NCBI GenBank assembly: GCA_965242915.1
Contig: CBDETN010000023.1
Location: 124,001 to 188,000 of the forward strand
Direction: 5' to 3'
Length of the DNA: 64,000 bases
From: CAJXII01 sp965242915
GTDB taxonomy: Bacteria > Campylobacterota > Campylobacteria > Campylobacterales > Arcobacteraceae
A program made the translations under genes and the position numbers. Below, piece by piece: positions 42,024-50,172 of this stretch. The notes below the pieces were generated by a model that worked only from the letters and a program-made list of their open reading frames with translations, had not been told where the DNA came from and did not search any database. Every line of letters starts with the position of its first letter. Position 1 is the first letter of the stretch.

Positions 42024-43919
42024 ATGGGTGCAACAATAGGAATAGATTTAGGGACAACAAACAGTTGTGTAGCAGTATATGAAGGTGGAGAAGCTAAAAT
42101 TATTGCAAATAAAGAGGGTAAAAATACAACACCAAGTATTGTAGCTTTTACAGATAAAGGTGATGTTTTAGTTGGTGAACCTGCTAAAAGACAAGCGATT
42201 ACAAATCCAGAAAAAACTATTTATTCTATAAAAAGAATTATGGGTCTTATGATGGATGAAGAGCATGCTAAAAGTGCTATGGGTAAAGTTGGATATAAAA
42301 TTGTTAATAGAAATGGAGCAGCTGCAGTTGAAATTGCTGGTAAAGTTTATACTCCGCAAGAAATCTCTGCGAAGATTTTAACAAAACTTAAAACAGATGC
42401 AGAAGCTTACCTTGGTCAAGAGGTAACTGATGCAGTTATTACTGTACCTGCATATTTTAATGATGCTCAAAGAAAAGCAACACAAGAAGCTGGTACAATT
42501 GCAGGACTTAATGTACTTAGAATTATCAATGAGCCAACAGCAGCAGCGTTAGCTTACGGTCTTGATAAAAAAGGTGAAGAGAAAGTTGTAGTTTACGATT
42601 TAGGTGGTGGTACATTTGATGTTACAGTTCTTGAAATCGGTGATGGTACATTTGAAGTTCTTTCAACAGATGGAAATGCTTTCTTAGGTGGAGATGATTT
42701 TGATAATGTGATTATTGATTGGTTAGCTGAAGAATTTAAAACTGAGCATGGTATTGATTTAAGAGAAGATAAAATGGCTCATCAAAGACTTAAAGATGAA
42801 GCAGAAAAAGCTAAAAAAGAGTTAAGTGCAACACAAGAAACAGAAATTAATTTACCATTTATCACAGCAGATGCAACAGGACCTAAACACCTTGTTAAAT
42901 CTTTAACAAGAGCAAAATTTGAAGCTATGACTGAAGATTTAATTTCTGAAACATTAGATCATATTAAAGTTGCTATGAGTGATGCTGGATTAGATAATAA
43001 CGAGATTGATGAAGTTATTATGGTTGGTGGATCTACTAGAATTCCTAAAGCTCAAGAAGTGGTTAAAGGATATTTTGAAAAAGAGTTAAATAATTCAGTA
43101 AACCCTGATGAGGTTGTTGCTGCGGGTGCTGCTATTCAAGGTGGTGTTCTTACAGGTGACGTTAAAGATGTACTTTTACTTGATGTTACACCACTTTCAC
43201 TAGGACTTGAAACTTTAGGTGGAGTTATGACTAAGTTAATTGAAAAAGGTACAACAATCCCTGTGAAAAAATCACAAGTTTTCAGTACAGCACAAGACAA
43301 TCAACCGGCAGTTTCTATTGTAGTTGGTCAAGGGGAGAGAGAATTTATTAGAGATAATAAAAACTTAGGTCAATTTGAATTAAGTGATATTGCTCCAGCT
43401 CCAAAAGGGCAGCCACAAATTGAAGTAACTTTTGATATTGATGCAAATGGTGTTTTAAATGTATCTGCTAAAGATAAAACAACAGGAAAAGAAAATAAAA
43501 TCACAATCTCTGGTTCATCTGGATTAAGTGATGAAGAGATTGAAAAAATGATTAATGAAGCGGAAGCAAATAAAGATGCAGATGCTAAGAAAAAAGAGGT
43601 AGTAGAAACTAAAAATCAAGCTGATTCTATGCTTCACCAAATTAAAAAATCTTTAGAAGAAAATAAAGATGTAGTAAGTGAGGATGAAGAAAAAGCAATT
43701 ATCAATGCAGCAGCCGAGCTTGAAGAGTTACTTAAAAAAGATGATGCTACAAAAGAGCAAATAGAGGAATCGTTAAAAAAATTAAGTGAAGTAAGTGCTA
43801 AACTTATGGAAGCTGCTATGAAAAAAGAGCAAGGTGGAGATACTGCACAAGGTGCTAATCCAGCTGATGCTAAAAAGAAAAAAGATGATGATGACATCAT
43901 CGATGCAGAAGTAGAGTAA
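42024..43919 (+). CDS. dnaK: Chaperone DnaK (Hsp70)
   Basis: 631 residues. ATPase motifs IGIDLGTTNSCVAVYEGG, VVYDLGGGTFDVTVLEIGDG and VIMVGGSTRIPKAQEVVKGY; substrate-binding domain and the Lys/Asp-rich tail ending DDDIIDAEVE. AAAAGGAATTAAC precedes the ATG. Third gene of the CIRCE operon; no dnaJ follows. Its stop lies in a 9-bp hairpin. Confidence 0.98.
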   Translation: MGATIGIDLGTTNSCVAVYEGGEAKIIANKEGKNTTPSIVAFTDKGDVLVGEPAKRQAITNPEKTIYSIKRIMGLMMDEEHAKSAMGKVGYKIVNRNGAAAVEIAGKVYTPQEISAKILTKLKTDAEAYLGQEVTDAVITVPAYFNDAQRKATQEAGTIAGLNVLRIINEPTAAALAYGLDKKGEEKVVVYDLGGGTFDVTVLEIGDGTFEVLSTDGNAFLGGDDFDNVIIDWLAEEFKTEHGIDLREDKMAHQRLKDEAEKAKKELSATQETEINLPFITADATGPKHLVKSLTRAKFEAMTEDLISETLDHIKVAMSDAGLDNNEIDEVIMVGGSTRIPKAQEVVKGYFEKELNNSVNPDEVVAAGAAIQGGVLTGDVKDVLLLDVTPLSLGLETLGGVMTKLIEKGTTIPVKKSQVFSTAQDNQPAVSIVVGQGEREFIRDNKNLGQFELSDIAPAPKGQPQIEVTFDIDANGVLNVSAKDKTTGKENKITISGSSGLSDEEIEKMINEAEANKDADAKKKEVVETKNQADSMLHQIKKSLEENKDVVSEDEEKAIINAAAELEELLKKDDATKEQIEESLKKLSEVSAKLMEAAMKKEQGGDTAQGANPADAKKKKDDDDIIDAEVE

Positions 43920-43930
43920 CCCTCTACTTC
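43908..43930 (+). terminator. Hairpin across the dnaK stop codon
   Basis: GAAGTAGAG-TAACC-CTCTACTTC, a perfect 9-bp stem with dnaK's TAA in the loop. No T run follows; instead the ribosome site of the next gene begins at 43931. It may attenuate or process the dnaK transcript rather than terminate it. Confidence 0.5.
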
Positions 43931-43941
43931 AAGGCGAAATT

Positions 43942-44811
43942 ATCATATTAAATACTAAAACACTGCTAGAACAGTTTCAAATATTTTGTAAAAGAAATAA
44001 TCCAAAAACACAAGAGGAAGCAATTAATTATTTTGCTATTTTTGGCGGCTTGGATATTAATATCAATACAACGGTACCTATTGAAATTTTGATTGAAAAA
44101 CTAATTTTAAATAAATACAAATATTTACGAAATGATATAAGTAATTTAACTAAAGGTGATGATTTATATCATTCTATTTTAAGTGGACTTGCTCTTGGTG
44201 ATAGACGAACAAATTCAGCATTTAGAAGAGCTAATATACCTTTTGATAAGGGTATTGATATCATTGATGATCTTTGTAAATTAAAAGTATTAAAGCTGGA
44301 AAAATCACTTCAAAGTTTATCTGATATAGATGATCAATATGTTGTATCTGAAAAGCTTTTATTTACATCACCATTTGTAAGATTTTGGTTTGCTTCTATA
44401 TCTCCTATTTTTAAAGGAATACGAGATGGAAATTATGAAGAGTTTTTTAAACTTTTTGAAAATAGAAAATCTCAATTTAGTGAATTAATTTTTGAACAAC
44501 TGTCTCATGAATTAATTAAGTTAAGTATTCAAGATGAGACTATAGTTAAACTTGGTCGTTATTGGGATGATAATATTGATATTGATATGTTAGTTGAAAC
44601 TAAAAGTGGTAAAGTTATCGCTGGAGCTTGTAAATATACAAATTCTAAAATTAAAAAAAGTGTTTTAACTGATTTAAAAGAGAAATGTAAAAAAGCTAAA
44701 GTTGATGTAGATATGTTTGTATTATTTTCTAAAAAAGGTTACTCAAGTGAGCTTAAATCTTTAAAAGCTGATACTTTAAAATTATTCACTGTTAAGAATT
44801 TTAATTTTTAA
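43942..44811 (+). CDS. DUF234-type protein; no ATG at the expected start
   Basis: About 289 residues. The C-terminal half has the DUF234 pattern (FVRFWFASISPIFKGIRDGN, then LIFEQLSHELIKLS) and an archaeal-Holliday-like restriction fold (YWDDNIDIDMLVETKSGKVI). The only conventional start, TTG 44050, would remove EQFQIFCKRNNPKTQEEAIN YFAIFGGLD, the family's usual opening. The frame runs back to AAGG at 43931; ATT, ATC and ATA follow at 43939, 43942 and 43945, and 43942 has the best spacing (7). It lies right after dnaK and has no recognisable ATPase part. Function unknown. Confidence 0.65.
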   Translation: MILNTKTLLEQFQIFCKRNNPKTQEEAINYFAIFGGLDININTTVPIEILIEKLILNKYKYLRNDISNLTKGDDLYHSILSGLALGDRRTNSAFRRANIPFDKGIDIIDDLCKLKVLKLEKSLQSLSDIDDQYVVSEKLLFTSPFVRFWFASISPIFKGIRDGNYEEFFKLFENRKSQFSELIFEQLSHELIKLSIQDETIVKLGRYWDDNIDIDMLVETKSGKVIAGACKYTNSKIKKSVLTDLKEKCKKAKVDVDMFVLFSKKGYSSELKSLKADTLKLFTVKNFNF

Positions 44812-44817
44812 TTAGTT

Positions 44818-45117
44818 ATGTATACAATTATATTATTAACATTAATATTTTTATTAGTAATATTTTTAATATTACTTTATTTTAATTCAAAAAAATCAAG
44901 ACAAGCAGATTTAGATAATGGGATTTGTCCCCAATGTGAAGCAACTGCGAAAGAATTTCTTGATGAAAATACAGGTGTTGTTTTTAAAGTTGATTCTATA
45001 AAATCAAGACTTCTTAAAAGTTATGGATGCAGCGGTATTAATGAAATTGAATATCGATGCAATAATTGTAATTTAAAAGAGGTCCACAATACGGTTGGAC
45101 AAGGTTGTAGAATTTAA
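44818..45117 (+). CDS. Small membrane protein with zinc-ribbon-like cysteines
   Basis: 99 residues: N-terminal membrane helix (~2-22), then a cytoplasmic domain with CPQC (37-40) and CNNC (81-84), plus C71 and C97, likely a zinc ribbon. It starts 6 bases after the DUF234 gene. No clear ribosome site, so it may rely on coupling. Function unknown. Confidence 0.6.
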   Translation: MYTIILLTLIFLLVIFLILLYFNSKKSRQADLDNGICPQCEATAKEFLDENTGVVFKVDSIKSRLLKSYGCSGINEIEYRCNNCNLKEVHNTVGQGCRI

Positions 45118-45283
45118 AATATCTCTTCTTATGTTGCCAGTATTTCTACTTTGACTTGTATGGTGTGATGTTTGAATTTTATAATCTATTCCGTTTAAAT
45201 TAAATACTCCTATATCTCTTTCTAAAATCATAAAATACTCTTAAAATAATTTATTTGTTTTGTATAATATTCTTTATCTGAAC

Positions 45284-46386
45284 ATTCACACTTAAAGTGC
45301 AACATTTAGAAATATAAGATAGTAAGGCTAATTGATATACAATTTAAGCTACATATCTTACAGGATAAATGGAGCATTAAATGAAAAAGTATAAACAATT
45401 AACCTTAGGTTTAAGGTATCAAATATTTGCTTATAAAAACGAGAACTATACAATCACAAAAATAGCAGAACTAATTGAAGTATCTAAATCTACAATATCA
45501 AGAGAACTAAGTAGAAATAGTAATAATGGATATTATAGTGCAGATGATGCACATATAAAAGCAGTATCAAGAGATAAATTTAAAGATAGATATAAGAAAC
45601 TCACTAATAAATTAAAACTAAAAATTGGTAAGATGTTAAGAGATGGCTTATCTCCTGATCAACTAGTTGGTAGATTGAAAAAAGATAAAATAGCAAATAT
45701 TTCATATGAAACAGTATATAGATACATTTATGCAAATCAAAGAAGTGGTGGTCGATTATATAAATTATTGAGACATAAAAATAAAAAGTATGGTAATAGA
45801 AGTAGTCAATACAAGACTAGAGGTCAAATTAAAAATAGAGTAAATATTAGTAAACGAGCTAAGATTATTGAAAAGAAAACTAGATTTGGTGACTTTGAAG
45901 TAGATACAATTATAGGTAAAGACCATAAAGGTGCTATCGTTACCTTAGTTGATAGAAAGAGTAAATTTACACTTATGAAGATAGTTGAATCTAAAAAAGC
46001 AGATGTTGTTACACAAGCTATTATAGAGCTTTTACATCCAATAAAGAAACTAGTTCGTACAATTACTTCAGATAATGGTAAAGAGTTCTCCTATCATGAA
46101 GAGATAGCTCAAAAATTAAATCTAAAGTTTTACTTTTGTGATCCATACTCATCTTGGCAAAGAGGATTGAATGAGCATACAAATGGACTAGTTAGAGAAT
46201 ATATTCCCAAGAAATATAGCTTTGAAAATATAAATCAAACTCAAATAACTATCATTCAAAATAGGCTAAATAATAGACCAAGAAAGATTCTGAAATATTA
46301 CACACCAAATGAGATATTTTTCAAGGAAGTTTCAAGAAAAATGGTGGCATAATTTTGGCTGGTTTTGTTGCACTTTAAGTGTGAAT
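45284..46386 (+). mobile_element. IS30-family element, apparently intact
   Basis: Perfect-looking terminal inverted repeats: ATTCACACTTAAAGTGCAAC at the left and its reverse complement at the right end. One full transposase inside. It interrupts the last codons of a small gene on the minus strand. Probably still mobile. Confidence 0.87.
45381..46352 (+). CDS. IS30-family transposase
   Basis: 323 residues. N-terminal HTH (KKYKQLTLGLRYQIFAYKNE and IAELIEVSKSTISRELSRN), a second HTH-like segment (MLRDGLSPDQLVGRLKK), then the DDE core: FEVDTIIGKDHKGAIVTLVD, TSDNGKEFSYHEE, and the catalytic Glu in LNEHTNGLVREY. AAATGGAG lies upstream of the ATG. No stops or shifts. Confidence 0.93.
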   Translation: MKKYKQLTLGLRYQIFAYKNENYTITKIAELIEVSKSTISRELSRNSNNGYYSADDAHIKAVSRDKFKDRYKKLTNKLKLKIGKMLRDGLSPDQLVGRLKKDKIANISYETVYRYIYANQRSGGRLYKLLRHKNKKYGNRSSQYKTRGQIKNRVNISKRAKIIEKKTRFGDFEVDTIIGKDHKGAIVTLVDRKSKFTLMKIVESKKADVVTQAIIELLHPIKKLVRTITSDNGKEFSYHEEIAQKLNLKFYFCDPYSSWQRGLNEHTNGLVREYIPKKYSFENINQTQITIIQNRLNNRPRKILKYYTPNEIFFKEVSRKMVA

Positions 46387-46622
46387 TGGCGATCTATATC
46401 ACCGAATTCTACAATTAAGTCTAATTCCTTTTCTAACATTAATAAATCAAAAATATAATTATCTTTAGATATAGTAAATACTTCAAACAAATAAGCTAAA
46501 TCCTTACCTTTAAATGTTTCGGATACTAAAGGGTACCACCCATTATCTTCTGCTTCATTTAAGAACTCTTTAAGCTCTTTCTTAAAATTTTCATTTAATT
46601 GCCAACTTGGTATTTTTTTCAT
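46332..46622 (-). CDS. Small hypothetical protein with 3' end replaced by IS30
   Basis: 96 residues: MKKIPSWQLNENFKKELKEF, then WYPLVSETFKGKDLAYLFEV and a short tail. The last ~16 codons (46332-46386) are IS30 sequence. Without the insertion the frame would read ...GDIDRQFR and stop at once, so the native protein had ~82 residues and loses almost nothing. Its ATG overlaps the stop of the small membrane-protein gene upstream (ATGA). Acidic, soluble, unknown. Confidence 0.55.
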   Translation of the reverse strand: MKKIPSWQLNENFKKELKEFLNEAEDNGWYPLVSETFKGKDLAYLFEVFTISKDNYIFDLLMLEKELDLIVEFGDIDRQFTLKVQQNQPKLCHHFS

Positions 46623-46885
46623 TTTTGGACTCCTGTTACTTTTATTTCTTGTGAAGTTAACTCATTCATTATACTATCAAATTCAGCATTTGCCAGTGTT
46701 GCATTTCTTTTTTCATCAATTAATATTTTAGTTTGTTCCTGCATCTCTTTTGCAGCATTTAAAAAATTATAATGCTTTAATTAATCTATTTTTGATTGAG
46801 TTATATTATTGAATATTATATAAGTAACTATAGAAGTAACAAAAAATACTAAAAGTAAGATTGAATTAATATATTTTTGCTGCAT
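46619..46885 (-). pseudogene. Small membrane protein with an in-frame stop
   Basis: ATG at 46885 opens a membrane helix (KYINSILLLVFFVTSIVTYI) and stops at TAA after SQSKID-like residues (~35 codons). The same frame continues NFLNAAKEMQEQTKILIDEK, RNATLANAEFDSIMNEL to a TGA that overlaps the next ATG. So one nonsense codon splits an 88-residue anchored coiled protein. Unknown function; paired with the 96-residue gene. Confidence 0.5.
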
Positions 46886-47013
46886 AATTATGATTATATC
46901 TAAAAGAAGTTGAGTATTTGCAGTAGTAGATAATATTGAAAATAATTTATTAAATTAAGTGGAAATAAGCATTGATTTGGATAAAATGCGTAAAAAATAC
47001 TAAAAGAGAAAAT

Positions 47014-48045
47014 ATGTCAGCAATACAAAGAGTAAAAGATGCAATTGAAGAGATTAAAAAAGGTAAAATGGTCATTATGCTTGATGATGAAGATAGAGAA
47101 AATGAGGGTGATTTAGTTTATTCAGCAGCTTTAAGTACTGCTCAGCATGTAAACTTTATGGCAACACACGCAAAAGGACTTATTTGTGTTGCAGTGCCAA
47201 AAGAAACTGCTAATAGATTTGACCTTAATCCTATGGTAGCATCAAATACTTCATCTTATGAAACAGCATTTACTGTTTCTGTTGATTGTGCAAAAGCTAG
47301 TACCGGAATAAGTGCTGGTGAGAGAGATGATACTATTAGAATACTTGCAAATCCTGTAAGTAATATTGCTGAACTTGTAAAACCTGGACACATTTTTCCT
47401 TTAATTGCAAAAGACGGCGGTGTTTTAGTTCGTACCGGTCATACAGAAGGAAGTGTTGATTTATGTAGATTAGCAGGTTTTACAGGTGAATCAGTTATTT
47501 GTGAAATTATGAAAGAAGATGGAACAATGGCACGAAGAGATGATCTTGATATATTTGCACAAAAGCACGATATGGTACAAGTTTATATCTCTGATTTAGT
47601 TGAGTATAGATTAGCTCATGAATCACTAGTAAAAGAAATTTCAAGTATAAAAGATACTTTTTTTAATACAGAGGTAACTCGTAAAATTTTTGAAGACCAT
47701 CTAGGAAGTCAGCATACAATAATTCAGTTTGGAGATATACAATCTATATCAGCAGTTAAGTTTCACACTGTAGAACCTGATATAAATTTATTTCTAAATG
47801 ATAATCAACTTCAATCTATGCTGAAAGCTATTAGTTATTTACAAGAAAACAGCGGTGTTTTGATTTTTTTACAAAATCGTGATGAAAAAACTGAAAATAT
47901 GAAAGATTTTGGAGTTGGAGCGCAAATTTTAAATAAATTAGGAATTGAAGAGATAAATCTTCTTACAATTGGTGGTAAACACTCTTTTGTCGGTATTGCC
48001 GGATTTGGATTAAAAATTAAAGATGAGATAAAAATAGAGGGGTAA
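47014..48045 (+). CDS. ribBA: RibBA-type protein: DHBP synthase with degenerate GTP cyclohydrolase II half
   Basis: 343 residues from ATG 47014, preceded by AAAAGAGAAAAT (a possible upstream ATT at 46972 is not used). Residues ~1-200 are an intact 3,4-dihydroxy-2-butanone-4-phosphate synthase: MVIMLDDEDRENEGDLVYSA, the TSSYETAFTVSVD loop and RTGHTEGSVDLCRLAG. The second half (~205-343) has the RibA fold but lacks the three zinc cysteines and the CxSEC motif, so it cannot be a GTP cyclohydrolase II. This form is usual in Campylobacterota. Riboflavin pathway, cytoplasm. Promoter not seen. Confidence 0.9.
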   Translation: MSAIQRVKDAIEEIKKGKMVIMLDDEDRENEGDLVYSAALSTAQHVNFMATHAKGLICVAVPKETANRFDLNPMVASNTSSYETAFTVSVDCAKASTGISAGERDDTIRILANPVSNIAELVKPGHIFPLIAKDGGVLVRTGHTEGSVDLCRLAGFTGESVICEIMKEDGTMARRDDLDIFAQKHDMVQVYISDLVEYRLAHESLVKEISSIKDTFFNTEVTRKIFEDHLGSQHTIIQFGDIQSISAVKFHTVEPDINLFLNDNQLQSMLKAISYLQENSGVLIFLQNRDEKTENMKDFGVGAQILNKLGIEEINLLTIGGKHSFVGIAGFGLKIKDEIKIEG

Positions 48046-48062
48046 TTGTCTCCTTGTCTCTT

Positions 48063-48551
48063 TTATAGCTGCAAAGCTTTTTTTACTAATGACAAGTTTC
48101 CAGATAACTTATCAACTCTGGACTGAAATTGACTTTTATTGTTGTTATAATATTTAGATGATAAAATAGAGTTTAATTTTTCTTCAAAGTTTTCTATTGT
48201 CATCATTTTAATATCATCATCTAGTAAGTTTAAAATAAGTGCCGGTTCTTGTTTTTCAAGTTTTATTATCACATGTTCCAGTGTGTATTGATTATCTATA
48301 TCTATCTCTAAAAATTTACACATTTCAATATATACATTGTTTACACTTGAAGAATGTTTATTATAAATTGTACCCGCATAGTCGTTTAAATATTTATTAT
48401 AATTGTTATAATTTGAGAAAAGCTCTTTTAATTCTTGAGCATCTACTGTATTTATATCTTTATATACTTTATTTAGTATATGTTTGACACAAAGAAGAGA
48501 TATTTGACTACAACTCTTCTCAATGTCTGATAAAAATTTATTAATTAACAC
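48063..48551 (-). CDS. Hypothetical helical protein
   Basis: 162 residues, start GTG. Helical, with two cysteines early on (SCSQISLLCVKH) and no membrane helix or motif. Ends 17 bp from the convergent ribBA stop and starts 24 bp after pckA on the same strand, so it may be its last co-transcribed gene. Function unknown. Confidence 0.6.
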   Translation of the reverse strand: MLINKFLSDIEKSCSQISLLCVKHILNKVYKDINTVDAQELKELFSNYNNYNKYLNDYAGTIYNKHSSSVNNVYIEMCKFLEIDIDNQYTLEHVIIKLEKQEPALILNLLDDDIKMMTIENFEEKLNSILSSKYYNNNKSQFQSRVDKLSGNLSLVKKALQL

Positions 48552-48575
48552 TTTATTTTAGTTATCTAATTTAAC

Positions 48576-50153
48576 TTATGCTTCTGGACCGGCAGAAGTA
48601 AAGTCAAAATCACTATTATTGGTTAAGTATTTTTTGAAATTTTCTCTATACATATTGGCTAATTTATGTGAAGCTGTATCATAAGCTGCTTTATCTTCCC
48701 AAGTATTTCTTGGATTTAATACTTCAGTATCTACACCATCAAGAGTTTTTGGAATAGATAAATTAAATATTGGTAATGTTTCAAACTCACTATCGTTTAT
48801 TTTACCATCCAAAATACCATTGATACAAGCTCTTGTATTTTTAATACTCATTCTTTTTCCAGTACCATAAGCACCACCGGTCCATCCTGTATTTACAAGA
48901 TATACATCAACATTATACTTATCTATTTTTTCACCAAGAAGTTTTGCATAGTCTGTTGGATGTAAAGGTAAAAATGCTTCACCAAAACATGCACTGAATG
49001 TAGCAGTAGGTTCTGTAATTCCTCTTTCAGTTCCTGCAATTTTTGCAGTATAACCACTTAAAAAGTAATACATAGCCTGCTCTTTAGTAAGTTTTGAAAC
49101 AGGAGGCAATACACCAAATGCATCAGCACTTAAGAAAATTATATTTGTAGGATGACCCGCAGTACTCCCTTCTTGAATATTATCTATATGATGAATTGGA
49201 TAAGAAACTCTAGTATTTTCAGTTTTACTATTATCTGTATAGTCTACATTACCATCCTCATCAGCTACTACATTTTCTAAAATAGCACCTTTTTTAATTG
49301 CAGCAAAAATTTCAGGCTCTGACTTTGGATCAAGATTAATAACTTTTGCATAACAACCACCCTCAAAGTTAAATACACCATCATCATCCCAGCCATGTTC
49401 ATCATCACCTATCAATGCTCTGTTTGGATCAGTTGAAAGTGTTGTTTTACCAGTTCCTGATAATCCAAAGAAAAGTGCTGTATCTCCGTCTTTCCCTACA
49501 TTTGCAGAACAATGCATAGGAAGTTTGTTTTCTAGTGGCAACCAATAGTTCATCATAGAAAAAATACCTTTTTTCATCTCACCGGCATACCATGTACCAC
49601 CGATTACAGCTTCATTTTCCTCTATATCAAATGCAACAAACACTTCAGAATTTAAGTTTTGTTCTTTGTGATTTCCATTGGTTGTTTTACAAGCATTATA
49701 TACTATAAACTCAGGTTTAAAGTTTTCTAGTTCATCTTTTGAAGGTATTAAAAACATATTTTGTATAAAATGAGACTGCCATGCAATTTCAGTGATAAAT
49801 CTAATTGATTTTCTACTGTTTTTACTAGCACCACAATATACATCTGTAACATATAAGTCTTTTCCATTCAATTGTGATTTACCATTTAAAAGTAAATCTT
49901 CATAAACTTCTTTTGAAATAGGTTTATTTACATCACCCCACGCGATATATTTATTAGATGGTTCTTGATCTACAAAATATTTATCTTTTGGACTACGACC
50001 GGTAAATATACCTGTATCGATCATCAATGCACCTGCAGAACTAATTCTTGCACCCTCATTTTCAACTGCATGATCCATCAAAGTATCAGTATCAAGATTT
50101 CTATAGACTTGACCTATATTTTTTAAGCACAGTTCATTTTTAATATCAGACAT
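48576..50153 (-). CDS. pckA: Phosphoenolpyruvate carboxykinase (ATP)
   Basis: 525 residues. The P-loop FFGLSGTGKTTLSTDPNR and the metal site LIGDDEHGWDD identify the ATP-dependent form; GRSPKDKYFVDQ and GGTWYAGEMKKGIFSMMNYW are family motifs. It converts oxaloacetate to PEP for gluconeogenesis. Lies 19 bp downstream of oadB in the oadG-oadA-oadB-pckA order, so the cluster joins pyruvate, oxaloacetate and PEP. Confidence 0.96.
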   Translation of the reverse strand: MSDIKNELCLKNIGQVYRNLDTDTLMDHAVENEGARISSAGALMIDTGIFTGRSPKDKYFVDQEPSNKYIAWGDVNKPISKEVYEDLLLNGKSQLNGKDLYVTDVYCGASKNSRKSIRFITEIAWQSHFIQNMFLIPSKDELENFKPEFIVYNACKTTNGNHKEQNLNSEVFVAFDIEENEAVIGGTWYAGEMKKGIFSMMNYWLPLENKLPMHCSANVGKDGDTALFFGLSGTGKTTLSTDPNRALIGDDEHGWDDDGVFNFEGGCYAKVINLDPKSEPEIFAAIKKGAILENVVADEDGNVDYTDNSKTENTRVSYPIHHIDNIQEGSTAGHPTNIIFLSADAFGVLPPVSKLTKEQAMYYFLSGYTAKIAGTERGITEPTATFSACFGEAFLPLHPTDYAKLLGEKIDKYNVDVYLVNTGWTGGAYGTGKRMSIKNTRACINGILDGKINDSEFETLPIFNLSIPKTLDGVDTEVLNPRNTWEDKAAYDTASHKLANMYRENFKKYLTNNSDFDFTSAGPEA

Positions 50154-50172
50154 TTATATTTTTTCCTATTTT

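Noticed and set aside
45097..45229. Minus-strand ORF MILERDIGVFNLNGIDYKIQ...
   Set aside because: It overlaps the 3' end of the zinc-ribbon gene and lacks a ribosome site; could be a gene fragment cut off by IS30, but support is insufficient.
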